Shown: positions 1 through 12,600 of the stretch, piece after piece
How the letters are laid out: every line of letters starts with the position of its first letter
Numbering within the stretch: position 1 is the stretch's first letter
Source of the DNA: Alisma plantago-aquatica
Lineage: Eukaryota; Streptophyta; Magnoliopsida; Alismatales; Alismataceae
Direction: 5' to 3'
Length of the DNA stretch: 64,000 bases
NCBI GenBank assembly: GCA_963693085.1
Contig: OY856412.1
Span: 1,123,019,244-1,123,083,243 of the forward strand
The notes under the pieces: model-generated
Told to the model about the DNA's origin: nothing
What the model saw: only the letters and a program-made list of their open reading frames with translations
Databases searched by the model: none
Made by a program: the position numbers and the translations under genes

Positions 1-1560
1 AAGTTGCAAGAAATAAAAAGGTGGCCTAGAGTGGCCTCTCGCAGCACTCGTAGTACTGAAACTTCATCGTCTCTCTGACAACGGTGCCAAAAACTTGACA
101 CACTAAAATCATGCATATGAACGCAAGTGCACGCATCGAGTAATATAGGCCTATGTGAGGCCTGAGTCAAACTCAGGGAGACGTAGTCTCAGTAACTACT
201 ACTAACTACAGTGCAATCAGCTAAGCCGATTGAAAAGTTGGATTTGAGTTTTTAAAAAAAGGAAATTAAAATAAAATTAAAAGTAGTTGATTCGAATGAG
301 ATGTACCTTAGGATTACCGATTTCACCATGGGATCTCGTTATATATTATTTCTTCCAAATTAATATAAATTTTACTCCAACCCTGGATAGAAAGCTTGTA
401 GTCAGACTTACCCGCTTTCATGGTACAATTCACTACCTTCATCTAATCCAATTCCACGTTTGTAGTGATTTATATCTTAGTCTAGGTGCACTATTCAAGA
501 CTATGGGTTTCTTTCCACTAACCATACGTTACCTTTCCCAGGGAACGCGTAAGAAAGTGTATAACTTGTGATTTTCCAACCTTTAATCCTCCTTCTGGAG
601 CAATTCTCAGTCTATTATCCTACTGATGGTGATCAAGCATAGATAGGTCATTCAATTCCACAATTATAGATCTAGAAATAAATAGAAATCTATATTAAAT
701 CATGTAAAAAGTCAATAAAATGATTCCCCAGCTACTCCTGGGTCCTAAGGAAAGGAGGGGTTTAGCCCCGCATGGTTTTCACATGTGAAAACATGGAAAG
801 AGAGGAGAAAATATGCAAAATATGAAAGAAATTCATGTAACCCCTGGAGAGAAGGTGTTTCGGATGATCCTCCTTGAGAAACGCACGTTCTGCAGTCTTT
901 CGGCAGAAAAATCATCCGTCAGAGGTGCTCAGATCTCTCAGTTGACAGCCTTCAGCTCCATGCCCCTCTCTCTCTTCTCTAGTCTTCGTGCGGTGCAACA
1001 TGAGATCCTCCTCAGGTCTAGCCATCCTTTTTTTAGGTCTTAGGCCAACTTACGGTACCACATAATGTGGACCGTCGAATCTGGGCGATCTAATTAGATT
1101 GTTGATTTCTGACAAAGTCAGTGGCACTGACAGCCTCGGGTGCGGTCCTTGCCCTACTGAGTCAGTACCACCAACTTGTGATGGTCAGTGGCACTGAGTT
1201 GATATGCGTAGTTGATCTACCGCTCTGAACCAATCTCAATGGAACTGACCGTGTGTGTCGGTGGCACTGAGTCTTCTTTTCTCTCATTGCCCAACCACTA
1301 GTGTTATCTCAATGACACTGACTGTAAAGGTCAGTGGCACCGACTTTTCATTGTACATGGAGTTCTTGAAAAAATGCATAAAAATGTGTGTAAGGCCGAG
1401 GAATACATAAAATCATGTAAATATTATAAAATAAGAATAATTTGATGCAAACAAAGTGTACATTCCAACAATAATAATTTATGAAAATATGATCAATTAA
1501 TTGACTAATAAATGCACAAAACAAGTATAATATAGGCCTATAAAAATGACTCAAAACCCG
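1..1560. other. Intergenic, no gene; cluster of GTGGCACTGA motifs
   Basis: No credible coding region is seen. Short open frames here lack codon bias and family motifs. Between 1117 and 1343 the motif GTCAGTGGCACTGA or a close variant recurs (1117, 1183, 1257, 1330), with weaker versions near 1239 and 1311. Each copy is a small imperfect palindrome. Such dispersed motifs are common in plant LTR-retrotransposon untranslated regions, so this is probably old retroelement DNA, but no LTR end is visible. Confidence 0.4.
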
Positions 1561-4500
1561 TGCATTAGGATGATAACCATATTGTGTGGATATGTAACCC
1601 TAATGAGGTATAGCTTGTTATATCTAGATTTAATATAACAAAATGATGGTAATTGGGTATAAATAGTCCTTGAAATACTAATACAATCATGGAGTACTCT
1701 GTTACTATTGTAGAAACCCTAGTATGCTATAACCTGATGGTTACACCTTGATTTATGTGTGGGTTCATACTTGAGAATGGTATGGAATGTGATGGTGATG
1801 TTTAATTTTATGCATCCATGATCCAATGGGGATGTCGTGAGTTAGGGTTTAGGTATAAGTGTTGATTAGTAACATTGATATAATGTATCATGTGGAACCT
1901 AACTCTAATGCAAATAGATAAAGATGAGTATTCATGTTTAACATTCTTATATGATGGAATGATGGTGGAATAACCTCCTTAATATGATCATAACCTTAAT
2001 ATGTTAATTGGTGGTTATCATAGCCACATGGTTGATACTTTCTTATGCTTAACATGTGCATTATGAATATGATGAGTGTTAATCATATCTAGATTCCTTG
2101 CATGTTGATGTAATAAAGGAATGTTCATAATGTTAATATAACCCTGCTATGATTGTTTATGAATATCTCCTAGCTCATTAATGCAATATTGTATTGATCT
2201 AGTGTATTATATGTAAGTGATGTTGTTGAGCCTTGTTATAAGGCATGGAAAGATAATGATGATCTTGCAGTGAATAGTATGATGGTCTTAATGACCTTTG
2301 GGCATGGTTGAGCCCTGAATGAGGTGTAATCCTCTTATTTTGATAAGGGTTGATACCATGTGATGTTGTGAAAAGGATTTATATCCTGTGATAATATGAT
2401 GGTCTTAATGACCTTTGGGCATGGTTGAGCCCTGAATGAGGTGTAATCCTCTTGTGTTGATAAGGTCTGATACCCTGTGATATTGTGAAAAGGATTTATA
2501 TCTTGTGATAGTATGATGAATAGTGTAGTCTCATGAATGACAAGTGAATATTACCTTGTGATGATGAGATGAGAAATTATGTTTTACATGTTTTATAACT
2601 TTTGAAGTTGTGATACTTATATGCTTGCTAGATGTGAATTAGGGTTTGTATGTCCATTTGTTTGATGTAGCCTTAATTCACCCAATTGGAGATAACGAAT
2701 CAAGTGAAACTCTAATCATGTAGTGCCTTGTTCCATATAACCATCATCAGTGTCAGAACTTAATGGATGGTGAAATGATTATTCCTAAGGGTATGACTGG
2801 TTCTATGGAACTAAAGTTTCCGTGGAAGTCATTTTCCAAAAACTGAGTTTGAGTTCTTGGAAAACATATTCTGAATGACTGCTTTGAAACCAAATTTCTG
2901 GAAATTCAAAAACTAAAATTTCGATCATCGACAAGGGGTTAGTGTAAAGATTGGGGATTATAATTTATCTGGTTGAAGCACCGTCAAGTTGGATCTGGGG
3001 GGATTTCTTCTCCTCAATGAGAAAGAACATCGGAAGGGTTAACCTCACATCCTAAATGACCGGCAGCCTTGGAATAGAGATTAAATCTTGAATCTACATC
3101 ATCAGGTTGACGCTAGTTTCCGAAATGGAGATTAGGACATGGAGAGATCAATGATCTGCGTTTGTTACTTCTTCTTCGATTTACTCAGAATGGTACCATA
3201 ACATCAGGTCTGTAGGAGAGGTGCAACAGATTTACCAATGCCTTCTCCGTTGTCGCTCGGTGGCCATCCTTGCCCCGTCAAAGATGGCAAGAAAGTCCTA
3301 GGGCGATTGCACGCTCAACAGAACACGGGAAGCGGGCGGACCGCGATTAGGGGGCGGAACTCGTTTTCCGCTGGCTTTCCTACGGAAGTCTAGATTAGCA
3401 AACTATTTATATCGTTGGAAGTCCAGGAAAACAAGGGAACTTGAGTTCTCGACTTTCACCCAACCAATTGGCTGAAATTGGAAGCAGAATTTGACTTCCA
3501 GTGTTTTCAGGACAACTTACATCAAACCAGTCAGACCCTAAGGGAAACTCGGGTTGCATACTATTGAGTATGCAGGGTGCTTATCATCCTGACTCCAAGT
3601 GTTTCAGGAGGACAGTTGTGGTCATACCTAGTCCACTTTTTGAGAATGACTTTGGTTGGGTCTCAGTGATTGTAACATGATGTGATTAGAGGACAACTGT
3701 GGTTGTACCTCAGTGATTGTGTTTGAATACCCTAGATATCAGTGCCATGACCTGTACCAAGGTGGGCTAGTTACATGACTATATGTCGTTGTTTTGTAGT
3801 TTGACTATATGTCACTACGGTGCAAACTCGTACTAACCGAGTATGGAGAAGATCTTGGAGTCTGGATCTTCCTAGATCCTATATGGAACTGATTGTGACC
3901 AAGCGGTGGTCAGTTGGACTTTGAGTGGCATGACTCAAACTCCCCAAGGCGTAATAAAAGATGTAATATAGTCATGTAGCATATTTGTTTAGGGTTATAC
4001 ATGACATTTCACATTGGATGATAACCCTTGTTAGTTATCTTTACATAAAGATGATGCTTAGTGCAATTAAGAGATAGTATATATACTTAGGTTGTGGATA
4101 TGCTTAAGATTGTATATGTGTACATACAATAGCTATGCTTGTGTTGATAACTATACTACTATTGTTGATTATAATCATGATGTTAGTCATCTCATGTTGT
4201 TAGTTATGTTTAGCATTCTAGCCATGCCATTGTAACTAGAGATGCATATATTGTTAATCATGCCTATCCAGATAGTTGTGCTTTTGTTGTTAGCTCTTCT
4301 TATGATGTTGATATTTTCAACTTGTTAGACATGTTGATGTTAAAGCTATGCATATGATACTAGACTTATTCATGATGTTAGAGATGATCATGCTTCTAGA
4401 CTCCTTAGACTGTTAATAGGGATATGAGAATAGTCTAGCTAATGAAGATCATTATTATCTGCTCCTTTATGTATTTTTTTAATCATCAGTGTTGTTGAGC

Positions 4501-5000
4501 TTATTTGTTATATATGATTAAACTGCTTAAACTGTCTCATTACCTTAAAATGTTGGAATCAATAAACATTATTGGAGGTTATACCTCTTGCTGGGACATG
4601 GGTCTCACCCTTGTGGTTCACCACATTTTTTTAGGTAATTGGAAGTGACGAAAATAAACATGTGGCAGCAAAGACGAGCTATAGTAATGAATCTTTGAGA
4701 AAGTTGATTAGATGTCTAGTATGTCCAAGTGTCATCCCTGTACTCTCAAGTTCGGACAGCAAAAGTTTGTATATGGTGTTTCAAACGAATCAAAATTGTG
4801 TTAGCATGTTAATGTTTGTTGTGTGGCATATACAAATATTGTTCTCTTGTGTATATATGTTGTATCTAAGGTGATAGAACAATTTGTATCAAATTCTTGG
4901 CATTGTATGGATATAAGAAAGATGTTGGGCTCTTATGCAAATATTTCTGAGCGGGTGCTGACGTTGAAATCGGTTTTAATTTACCCATATTTTTTGGTAT
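1560..5000 (+). repeat. Degenerate LTR-like noncoding repeat
   Basis: There is no coding potential over 3.4 kb. The block has the texture of a long LTR: AT-rich with many short hairpins, a GC-richer patch near 3000-3370, and a GGTCTCACCC...TTTAGGT stretch at about 4600-4640. By eye, parts match the reverse complement of the right end of the window: the passage around 2747-2800 resembles 62890-62950, and the 4600 passage resembles 62160-62200. This suggests two old, oppositely oriented LTR-like copies. A Ty3/gypsy origin is a guess from texture only. No terminal TG/CA or target-site duplication was found. Confidence 0.35.
2276..2514. repeat. Two-copy tandem duplication, 117-bp period
   Basis: Two nearly identical blocks start at 2281 and 2398 (GATGGTCTTAATGACC) and end with AAAGGATTTATATC. 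Each block contains several very short hairpins, for example GGTC/GACC, GGGC/GCCC and GAGG/CCTC. The next block start decays at 2512. Confidence 0.8.
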
Positions 5001-5059
5001 GTGGTTAATTGGTGATTGATTGTGTTTTATGTTTTGAGTAATCTCATTTATTGTAACGG

Positions 5060-6960
5060 GTTCTCACAGAACCCAACTAAAACATGGTGGTAAGATTGTA
5101 TATCTTAGTTATCATCAGTTTCTATCAAAGGTTCATACTATTAAAAGTTGTGGAAAACATTCAATGGCTCAATTGAGGAATAGAGTGCCCCTAAACCAAT
5201 GTCAGTGGAGGATGTTAATGCAAGAGTAAACAACATTGTAGATCATTTTGATAAGAGACCACGTACTACTCCCACAAGTTAAAAGCCTTTATTCAAAAAG
5301 AGATATATTGTGGGATCTTCCTTTTTGAAGTTCTTTGATAGTTCAACATTGTATTGATGTCATATATTTTGTGAAAAATGTTTGTATTAACATCATTGAT
5401 ACTTTATAGAATATAAAAGGCAAGACTAAAGATGGCATTAAATACAGAATGGATCTACGTGAAATGGGTATAAGGAAATAATTAATAAAAGAAGTTACCA
5501 AGGGTCACCACACATATTTACCTCATTCTTGTTACATCTACATAGGAGAAGAGAATTTTTTGTGAGTGTCATGTTGAAGTACAAAAGGGATATTGAACCA
5601 GTATCTATAGGTTGGTATCAATGAAGGATTTAAAGCTAATAGGTCTTAAATATCATGATTGTCACACTCGGATGAAACTTATATTTCTTATGTTTTTTTA
5701 TTTATCCTTCCTGAGCATGTAGGGTTTGCAATCACTAGGCTTTTCTTCTTCTTCAACACTCTACGCATCAAGGTAATTGATTCTAAGATTCTTGATAATT
5801 TGCAAAGAGAAGTGGTCATTACCCCATGAAAACTTGAGTAGTATTTTCCCCATCCATTCTTTGATATCATGGTACATCAGGTTGTCCATTTGACTAGGGT
5901 AGTGAAAATGTTGGGTCCAACTTTCTCACATTGGATGTATCCTATTGAGTGGCACATGATTGTTTTTAAAGGTGATATTTAGAATTGTTGTTGGACCAAA
6001 GGGAGTATCATTGAGGGTAATGTTGCTAGGGAGGTTATGGGATTTTTCAATGACTTTTGAGTTGTCACAGAACTCCTTCTAATAATATGAATCTTGACAT
6101 TTATTCTAGAAAAGGTACTTCGAGAAAATGACAAATAGATATTGGTCGTGAGCAGTGGGAATAAGTAAACTTGTATGTTTGACACAACATTGATGATGTG
6201 GATATTTATATCATCGAACACACTAACGATCTCAAGACACAATATCCCCGAGCCAGTTCAGTGTGGCTTGCTATAAAGCATAATTAGACATTTATTTGGT
6301 GGTTTGAAGAGAAAGTATTTATTCAACTATATCAAACACAAAATAATTTTATAGAACCTATCAAATGGATCATGTATAATCCAAAGACACACACTACATC
6401 TTATGAAAGGTTTGACATAAAAGGATTTTCATACTACACAAAACATCAAGATGATAAGAGTGGTGTCCAAAATAGTGGGGTCACCCTTCAAGTGTCTTCA
6501 TTGTATTTTTCTAGTGCCAAGAATAAGAGTCCACATGAAGGAGAGATTTCTTATTATGGTGTCACTGATGACATGGAAATTGACTACACAAATTTTAGAG
6601 TTTCATTATTTAGGTCTAAATAGGTTGATAACAACAAAGGAGTTGTAAATGATGAACTCGATTTCATGATAGTGAATTTTGAGTGGAGAGGTGAGAAGGA
6701 TGAACCATTCATCATGGCATCATAGGAATAGTAGGTATTCTGTATCTATGATCCTACAAAATAAAATTGGTCTATCATTCTTTATGGGAAAAGGCAGTTC
6801 ATTTTCAGATCCTATTAACGAAGAAGAGTACTATGACAAGTATGATGACTCTAGTCCATTCTCTATTTCCTTAACAAGTGTAAATGTTGAGTCTAACACT
6901 AATGGCTATACACACGAAGATCAGATAAAAGGGATATTAGTTTAATGTATACTACATGTT
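5060..6960 (+). pseudogene. Decayed CACTA TnpD-type transposase
   Basis: Many frameshifts and stops break the frame, but the order of matches to the better-preserved transposase at 39272-42520 is clear. Shared blocks include the AAACATGGTGG...GTATATCTTAG region (5090), the DIMVHxVVH-like region (5860), and a well-preserved 83-residue stretch at 6372-6623 with YERFDIKGFSYYTK and QNSGVTLQ. This last stretch corresponds to the C-terminal transposase region of the intact copy. Nucleotide identity is visibly high in the 3' third and lower upstream. It is a dead relic of the same CACTA family, transcribed rightwards. It shares a TAG codon with the younger copy (6723-6725). Confidence 0.8.
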
Positions 6961-7069
6961 ATATTTCATATGTTGTTTGTATTATATAATGTGCTTATTT
7001 TTTCATTTGTGACCTGAATTTTTCATACATGATCTGTCTTTTTCATATGTTTACTTTTGATTTTATAGA

Positions 7070-7670
7070 TAGAATATGAGAAGGAGCACAATGATCTTGC
7101 GTGTGATGATCCTATTGGACCTCCTGACTAGGGTGATGATGGTACTGATAAATCTAAACATAGGAGAGGGATAAATTTTTATAAAAATTTCCTCAAATTT
7201 GGAAGAGAAGAAGGGTGTCGTTGAATTTAATTTAGTAGGCACTACGATTACTAGAGAGTTTGTCACCTACTATTGGATCCTTGGTCAAATCAAAGTGCCT
7301 CTCCATGTTGAGGATTGGAGACAAATGAGTGATGGCAATAAAAACCTCATGTGGAGGGAATTAGAGGTGAGATACATGCATTTTCATTTTTATAGTCTTT
7401 TCCTATTTGTTATTTTTACATTTCTATAACGTAGTGAATGTTAAACCTGTTTAGGGCCGTTATGAGCTTGTTGAAGGGTTGGGTCTCAAGAATGTTATGT
7501 AGCTTGTCAAAGAAGACATATATATTGGTGAACAATCCTCACAAGAGATTACATCTTTGGAGACAAGAAGGATAAGGAACCCACTCTTAAATGTCCCTAT
7601 CCTAATAAAAAAGATTAATTGGGGTTTGTTGAGAAGAGAAAATTAGATGCATACAAGGTATTGAATTAAT
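7070..7670 (+). pseudogene. Decayed CACTA second gene (TnpA-like), 5' part
   Basis: The frame at 7199-7429 (VEFN...REFVTYY...VPLHVEDWRQM...KNLMWREL) aligns with the second-gene exon at 42885-43172 of the younger CACTA (VVEFDNGG...NNFVNYLG...YDNWHKVPQGKKDLIWKNL). The order downstream of the transposase relic is the same as in the younger element. Stops and frame changes make it non-functional. Confidence 0.65.
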
Positions 7671-7714
7671 TACATTCTTATGATTTCTTATGATTAGTTA
7701 ACAATATTCTTATT

Positions 7715-8390
7715 CTGTTGAGAGGAATGGCTATTTGTTATACTTCAATCTATTTTCTGTGTTGGAATGATTATAAAAATTGCTCACACATTATGTTATC
7801 TTGTTCTTATTCTGTTGAGATATGGGTTGAATCTGTCAATAGGCACTTGTTTTCGTTTAGGCCAAAAAAACTAGATCGTCTTACTAGTATTAAAGCATAG
7901 ACTGCTAAGATTCTTTGTGCCCTTCTTCACTATCATCTTTGAGTTGAAAGGAATCGAATAGTACTTGAAAGAAAATACCACTCCCCTGATATGTTTTAGA
8001 GATGCATTGGGAATTACATCACCCTAAGTCTATAAGGATACAATATCACTCGTTGTTTGTTGCTTATTCTGACTTGTATGCTCTCCAATGTTGTTCCAAA
8101 ATCTCTTATGCATCTGATGGGCAAACATTTTTGGATCTGTACAATAAAGTTGGCTATGTATATATAGGATCAAGTTTCTTTGGTTTGAAGCTTCACTTTT
8201 GTCTCTGTTGGTGCTGGTCATAAGATTTTTGCCTTGAATCCTATGTAGAGATACCTACATACTATAAAGATATAGGTTTTCTTCCTGGAGATCTAGCTAG
8301 TCCTTTCTCTCCCTTTTCTACTCTTATAGCTTTCTTCCTTTTTGATCTGTAGATCATGTAATGTTTCATAACTTCCACTTATTTAGGTAC
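7715..8390 (+). mobile_element. Probable 3' fragment of a LINE retrotransposon
   Basis: The reading frame at 7718-7900 contains CWNDYKNCSHIMLSCSYSVEIW. This matches the pattern of the zinc-binding segment that follows plant LINE reverse transcriptases (C-x2-C ... H-x4-C ... W). The reverse-transcriptase core is absent. The fragment interrupts the CACTA relic between its TnpA-like part and its C-terminal part, so it inserted later. A TTTTTG...GTAGATCATGTAATG tail region ends near 8390, and no clear poly(A) tract is seen. The call rests on one short motif. Confidence 0.45.
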
Positions 8391-8639
8391 CCCAAAATTT
8401 TGAAAATACAAACAAACATCAGCAAGAGTTTACTTCATAAAAAAAATATTCTTACCGAATTAATTAGGAAATTCACGATGATAAAAAAGAAAGGTGTGAC
8501 AAGAATGCACAAAATCACTAGTTGGGTTCAGGTGGTTATGTCAACCACCTCTAGTTGACCGAGAAATAAAAAGGGCCTTCTACTTTTACTCTTCTACTAT
8601 TGAGTCTTCTAGTACTTCTGGATAGTTGCTTTGCTATTT

Positions 8640-9740
8640 GGAGTGGATAGATGCAAAGAAAAATAAAGACAGATAAATCCCCATCAAAGCAACCTAGGAG
8701 GTGTATGCAAAAATGGTAAATTTCTTAGTCTTACAATGTATATCCATGTTCTCTTTTCCCTGTATTGTTAAGTTTGATGATTAGTCAATTTTGATGATGA
8801 ATAGTTGGAGCTGGGTGAGCAAACAAGGGAGTTCAAGTTCACCCCTCAAAACATAGACAATGAATTGATGGTTTCTCTAGGGATGTAAGATAGCCTTGGA
8901 TGTGTTAGGGATGTTGGAGTTGGGTTTGGGATAAAGTCTTATTTTGGCTCACTTAGCAAAAGCACAAATTTTCCACGAAAGGGTGAATGGACCAAGATGA
9001 TTTGCAAAGATTGATATATGGAGCCTTGGAGGAGTTTAAGGCTTCTTAGGCGGCCCAAGCTTCTCCAATAGTCATAGAGCATGTACACAATCATACACCT
9101 ACAGAGGGTATTGGGAGTAGTCCTTTAGACCCACGTGGCATGATTTAGGTAAGATTCAATTTAAGTCAATTATATATACCTTGTGATAAAGTAATCCCTC
9201 AAGTCAATATATATGTGTGTCAATTTGAATGTTTTATTTCATAAAATTGTAGGTGGACAGAAAATATCATCTTGCCATTGATGATCCATCATACAACATC
9301 AGTGAGGTTTTCCAAACACTCATATGGTTCTTGGTGTTCCACTTCCCACTGATCATGTTTGCATGAATGTCATATGTTATTCCGACATCGAAAGAAACAC
9401 CACTCCATACGAGCACTCAAATGCCACCATAGTCAGAGAGGTAGAAGGTGGATTTACTAGGTGGCCCAAAAGGCTCATCGTATTGGTTGAGGTATGAAAA
9501 ATTCTATATTGAATTTATATATAATCTAAAGCTAATATGAGAATACATGCATGCAGACCAAAACAACTAAGAAGTCACCTACGGTTCCAAAGCCTTCGCT
9601 CCCACATTTTATTCAACATGAATTGTTTGACACTTTCGGCCCTAACTGCAAGGCATTGACAATATGGTTAAGACAATATGAATCAATCAGATATCATGGT
9701 GATCAATCTTTGGGAGGATGTCATTGGTATAGATAGAGAC
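8640..9740 (+). pseudogene. Decayed CACTA second gene, C-terminal part
   Basis: Two stretches match the younger CACTA in the expected order. Around 8810-8860 the sequence (GAGCAAACAAGGGAGTTC...CCCC) parallels the LHEQRKQGTFIPQG exon. At 9420-9500 the frame gives EVEGGFTRWPKRLI, like DAEGGVILWPKVD in the younger copy. At 9551-9736 a frame reading KTTKKSPTVPKPSLP...FGPNCKALTIWL parallels KKTTGAPRPPPPLPALP...LGPACRGMACWL. The protease domain that follows in the younger copy is not recognisable here. With the LINE fragment removed, the relic runs from about 5060 to about 9740. Confidence 0.6.
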
Positions 9741-9895
9741 AGTTTGATAGTGTTTATAGATGTTTCTGAGCTATTTCATTATTAATGGCTAGACATATCA
9801 ATGATAAAACATTAGATACGGTGAGTCTAAATAACTCTCTATATGTAAAACATGCATGTTTTATAATTGGTTCCTATGTATGAACTAATTATTTC

Positions 9896-9926
<31 letters not shown>

Positions 9927-10534
9927 CAATCATTTTTATTATGAGGCTGCTGAGTTTTGAATATTAAATATGGCATTTCTAATGCCATAAATGACTAGTG
10001 ATGTAGTTAGAGATCTGAGTGGCATCAAAGATTATGCGACTACCACATGAAGATTTTTGGTTATTCTAGGACTGTGATCATAGATCCCTTCACCGTTGTA
10101 TAAGTTTTGAGCTTGTTATTTATATTCTAACATATGAATATACAATTGTTGCATAATTTCATTTTGTTTTATTTTCCTTCTATTCACTCAGAAATAAGCA
10201 CTTATAATTGTTAGTGATTATTCTCAAGATCTATATTGTGTATTTCTTTTATTCTTTAGGTCTAAAACTAACATCAAATGAGGGACACCTAATTAAATTG
10301 GTGATTCATAGGTAAGTATAGTTTTTTCGTTCTCAACATATTTGTTAATGTTTGCATCATATGCCAGTTTAATAATGCAAACTATAGGGGTATGATAGCA
10401 TTCCATAGCGGTGGAGGTAAAGTAGATACAAAAAATAAGTAGCTTGGAGGAGTGTTGATGTATATAGTATTCTTACTTTAATCCATATATATTACCAACT
10501 TTACTTAATTACATCAATTAATGTAATTTTAAAT
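9741..10534. other. AT-rich intergenic stretch
   Basis: No gene is seen. There is a short (TA)n tract at about 9895-9925. The segment may include further decay products of the CACTA relic, but nothing can be aligned with confidence. Confidence 0.5.
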
Positions 10535-10622
10535 CTATAATTATCTGTAAAAATAGTCTTGATATGCAAACACAACTTGAGTGTAGCGTGTGATCTGTGC
10601 ACTCGAGTGTATTCCAGCCTGA

Positions 10623-10623
<1 letters not shown>
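10535..10623 (+). mobile_element. Partial microsatellite-associated MITE unit (unit 0)
   Basis: This is the right-hand ~90 bp of the ~392-bp unit described at 15094-20493: AATAGTCTTGATATGCAAAC, then the TIR with CACTCGAGTGTATTCCAGCCTGAC, directly followed by (TA)n. It matches type A in plus orientation. The left part is missing or too diverged to recognise. It shows that the unit ladder once extended to the left of the Helitron. Confidence 0.75.

Positions 10624-10690
<67 letters not shown>
10624..10690. repeat. (TA)n microsatellite
   Basis: About 32 TA dinucleotides sit between partial unit 0 and the Helitron-like 5' end. Together with the tract at 15019-15093 it probably formed one microsatellite before Helitron insertion. 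Confidence 0.95.
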
Positions 10691-10698
<8 letters not shown>

Positions 10699-10859
10699 AC
10701 TATAAAAAGAGCGAGTTTGTCCAACTTTTTTTTAAAATTGTCCAACCAATCAGATAACACGATTTTAAAATCCTGACTCTTCCTTGATTGCCTCTCTTCT
10801 CACTTTTTTTTCTCACTTTTTTGGTGAAAGATATATATTTTACTCTAAAAAGGGTGGGT

Positions 10860-12600
10860 TGCGAAGTAGTTATCTCCATGCTTTTGCATTGAGATAGTCT
10901 TCAACAACTGTCGTAGAACTTGACATGCCCCTCTCCTCATACTGAAAACGTGGGCCTGATCAATTAGTTATATTCCCTTCCCACCTCCCTCAGACCTTGA
11001 CGCACACCACCGCCGTCACTGTGATCCACCTTTTCCCTGTTCCATGTTTAATATCTCCAGCCACACATTATTCTCTCATGCCATATGGAAACGATTTAAG
11101 CTTTTACTTTTCATCCACCTCCATTACTTCTGTGTGTTTACTTTGGCTTGGAGTGGCCGCAAGGAAGGTTTCTTGAAGATGCAACTGCAGAATGCAGAAA
11201 ATATTTGCAGACATCATGCCATTGTTGTTCTTGGCGGATGGGCGCGCACAAGAACTTTGACAAAAAGGTAATTGTTCATTATTTAAACTCCTACCAACAT
11301 GTCTTTGTCATTGATGGTGCCTCTCTCCCATTTTGTATAGCTCGTAGCAATATATTTTGGAAGCTAAGAGGCATCTCACATGAGATCATGGCTCCAAGGT
11401 TCAATGGGGCATGTGTATTACTCGACGATCCAAAGGAAATGGCATCCAAAGATCATGGTCGTGGTGCATGCAGTGTTGATGTATCCTGGAGACCTAAAGG
11501 AAATGACATCCTCACATGGTGGTAAGTTTCTTGATCAGAAATTAAAATGAATCATGTAGGCTACTCTGCAAACAACTGTGTGGCCTGATTGTTGATATTT
11601 CTAGTAGCTGGTTCTGATTTGTTGATGTCGATTAAATGATAACCATGCCAACTGTCCTGAGTGTGCTATTATCCATTCCAATATGTTGGATATAGTTCTA
11701 TCTATCTTAATTTCCTCTCTCTTTCCTCTTCAATATGTTGTTGTGGGTCCGCATGCCTATTATTTTTTTGTAATATGTTATGTTGGTTTTGGTCAGATAT
11801 ATACTTTCTCTGTAAGCCACGTGATCATAGCAATGATTGAGCCCCCCCCTTACGAACACATGAAAGAGGTCAACAAGATCATGCCGCCATCTGGTAAAAG
11901 AAATCATGCACCACTGTGATAGCACGCCGATGATCTCAACGCTTTGGGCTAGGACGATTACTCTACACAGAGATGGTCTGACATCGCCAAGGTTTGTACT
12001 ATTTAGCACTTGTACTAGCCAGTATTCTTGGCTCTCGCAATCGAGGCAGAATCAAAAACTCAGTGCATAGCTATAGAAGCTTATAAGTAAGAGGTCGTCG
12101 TACCCACAGGCATAGTCTCAATTTCTAATTGTACTACCGATCAGAGAGAAGATGTGTACCCATCATCGGCCTCTCGGGGGGTGTTTTCCTGATGTTTAAA
12201 ATGAATGGAATGGCATAGAACTACAGAAGACCCCTGTGTGACAAGGGTTGATACACTGGAGAAGGATGAGGTTATAACTTGGCATCCTCATCATGAGGTT
12301 TGTAGCATTTACCATACAGGAACATGAGAGCATCGCTCCAGAAAGATTGAAGTGCAAGTCAGCGCCTACGATAGAGGTGATGGGGTTCCTCTAGAAGAAG
12401 AGGTATGATGCCAAGAACCTTGTTTCCAAGTTCCAACCCGTTGTGTTGTGGCTAAGGAACAAGGTACTAGGTAACAGGATCCGGCCTGAGGACTGAAATT
12501 CTTTGTGAAAAATTGATGTGGATTCCATCTTATTGTCGACATGCAAGGGACCTGAAAGTACAACAACTACTTCCTAGAGCCTCCTGATTACCTTTACCGC
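10860..12600 (+). pseudogene. Unidentified gene-like fragments inside the Helitron
   Basis: This stretch has higher GC and protein-like frames than its surroundings. A 125-codon frame at 11148-11525 contains MAPRFNGACVLLDDPKEM and ends at a GGTAAGTTT donor-like site. A frame at 11824-11919 contains EPPPYEHMKEVNKIMPPSG. The stretch 11935-11990 ends at an AAGGTTTGT donor-like site. A fourth piece lies at 12220-12560. Frames are short and not continuous with one another. I do not recognise a family. The pattern fits exon fragments captured by a Helitron and then decayed, but that is inference. Confidence 0.35.
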
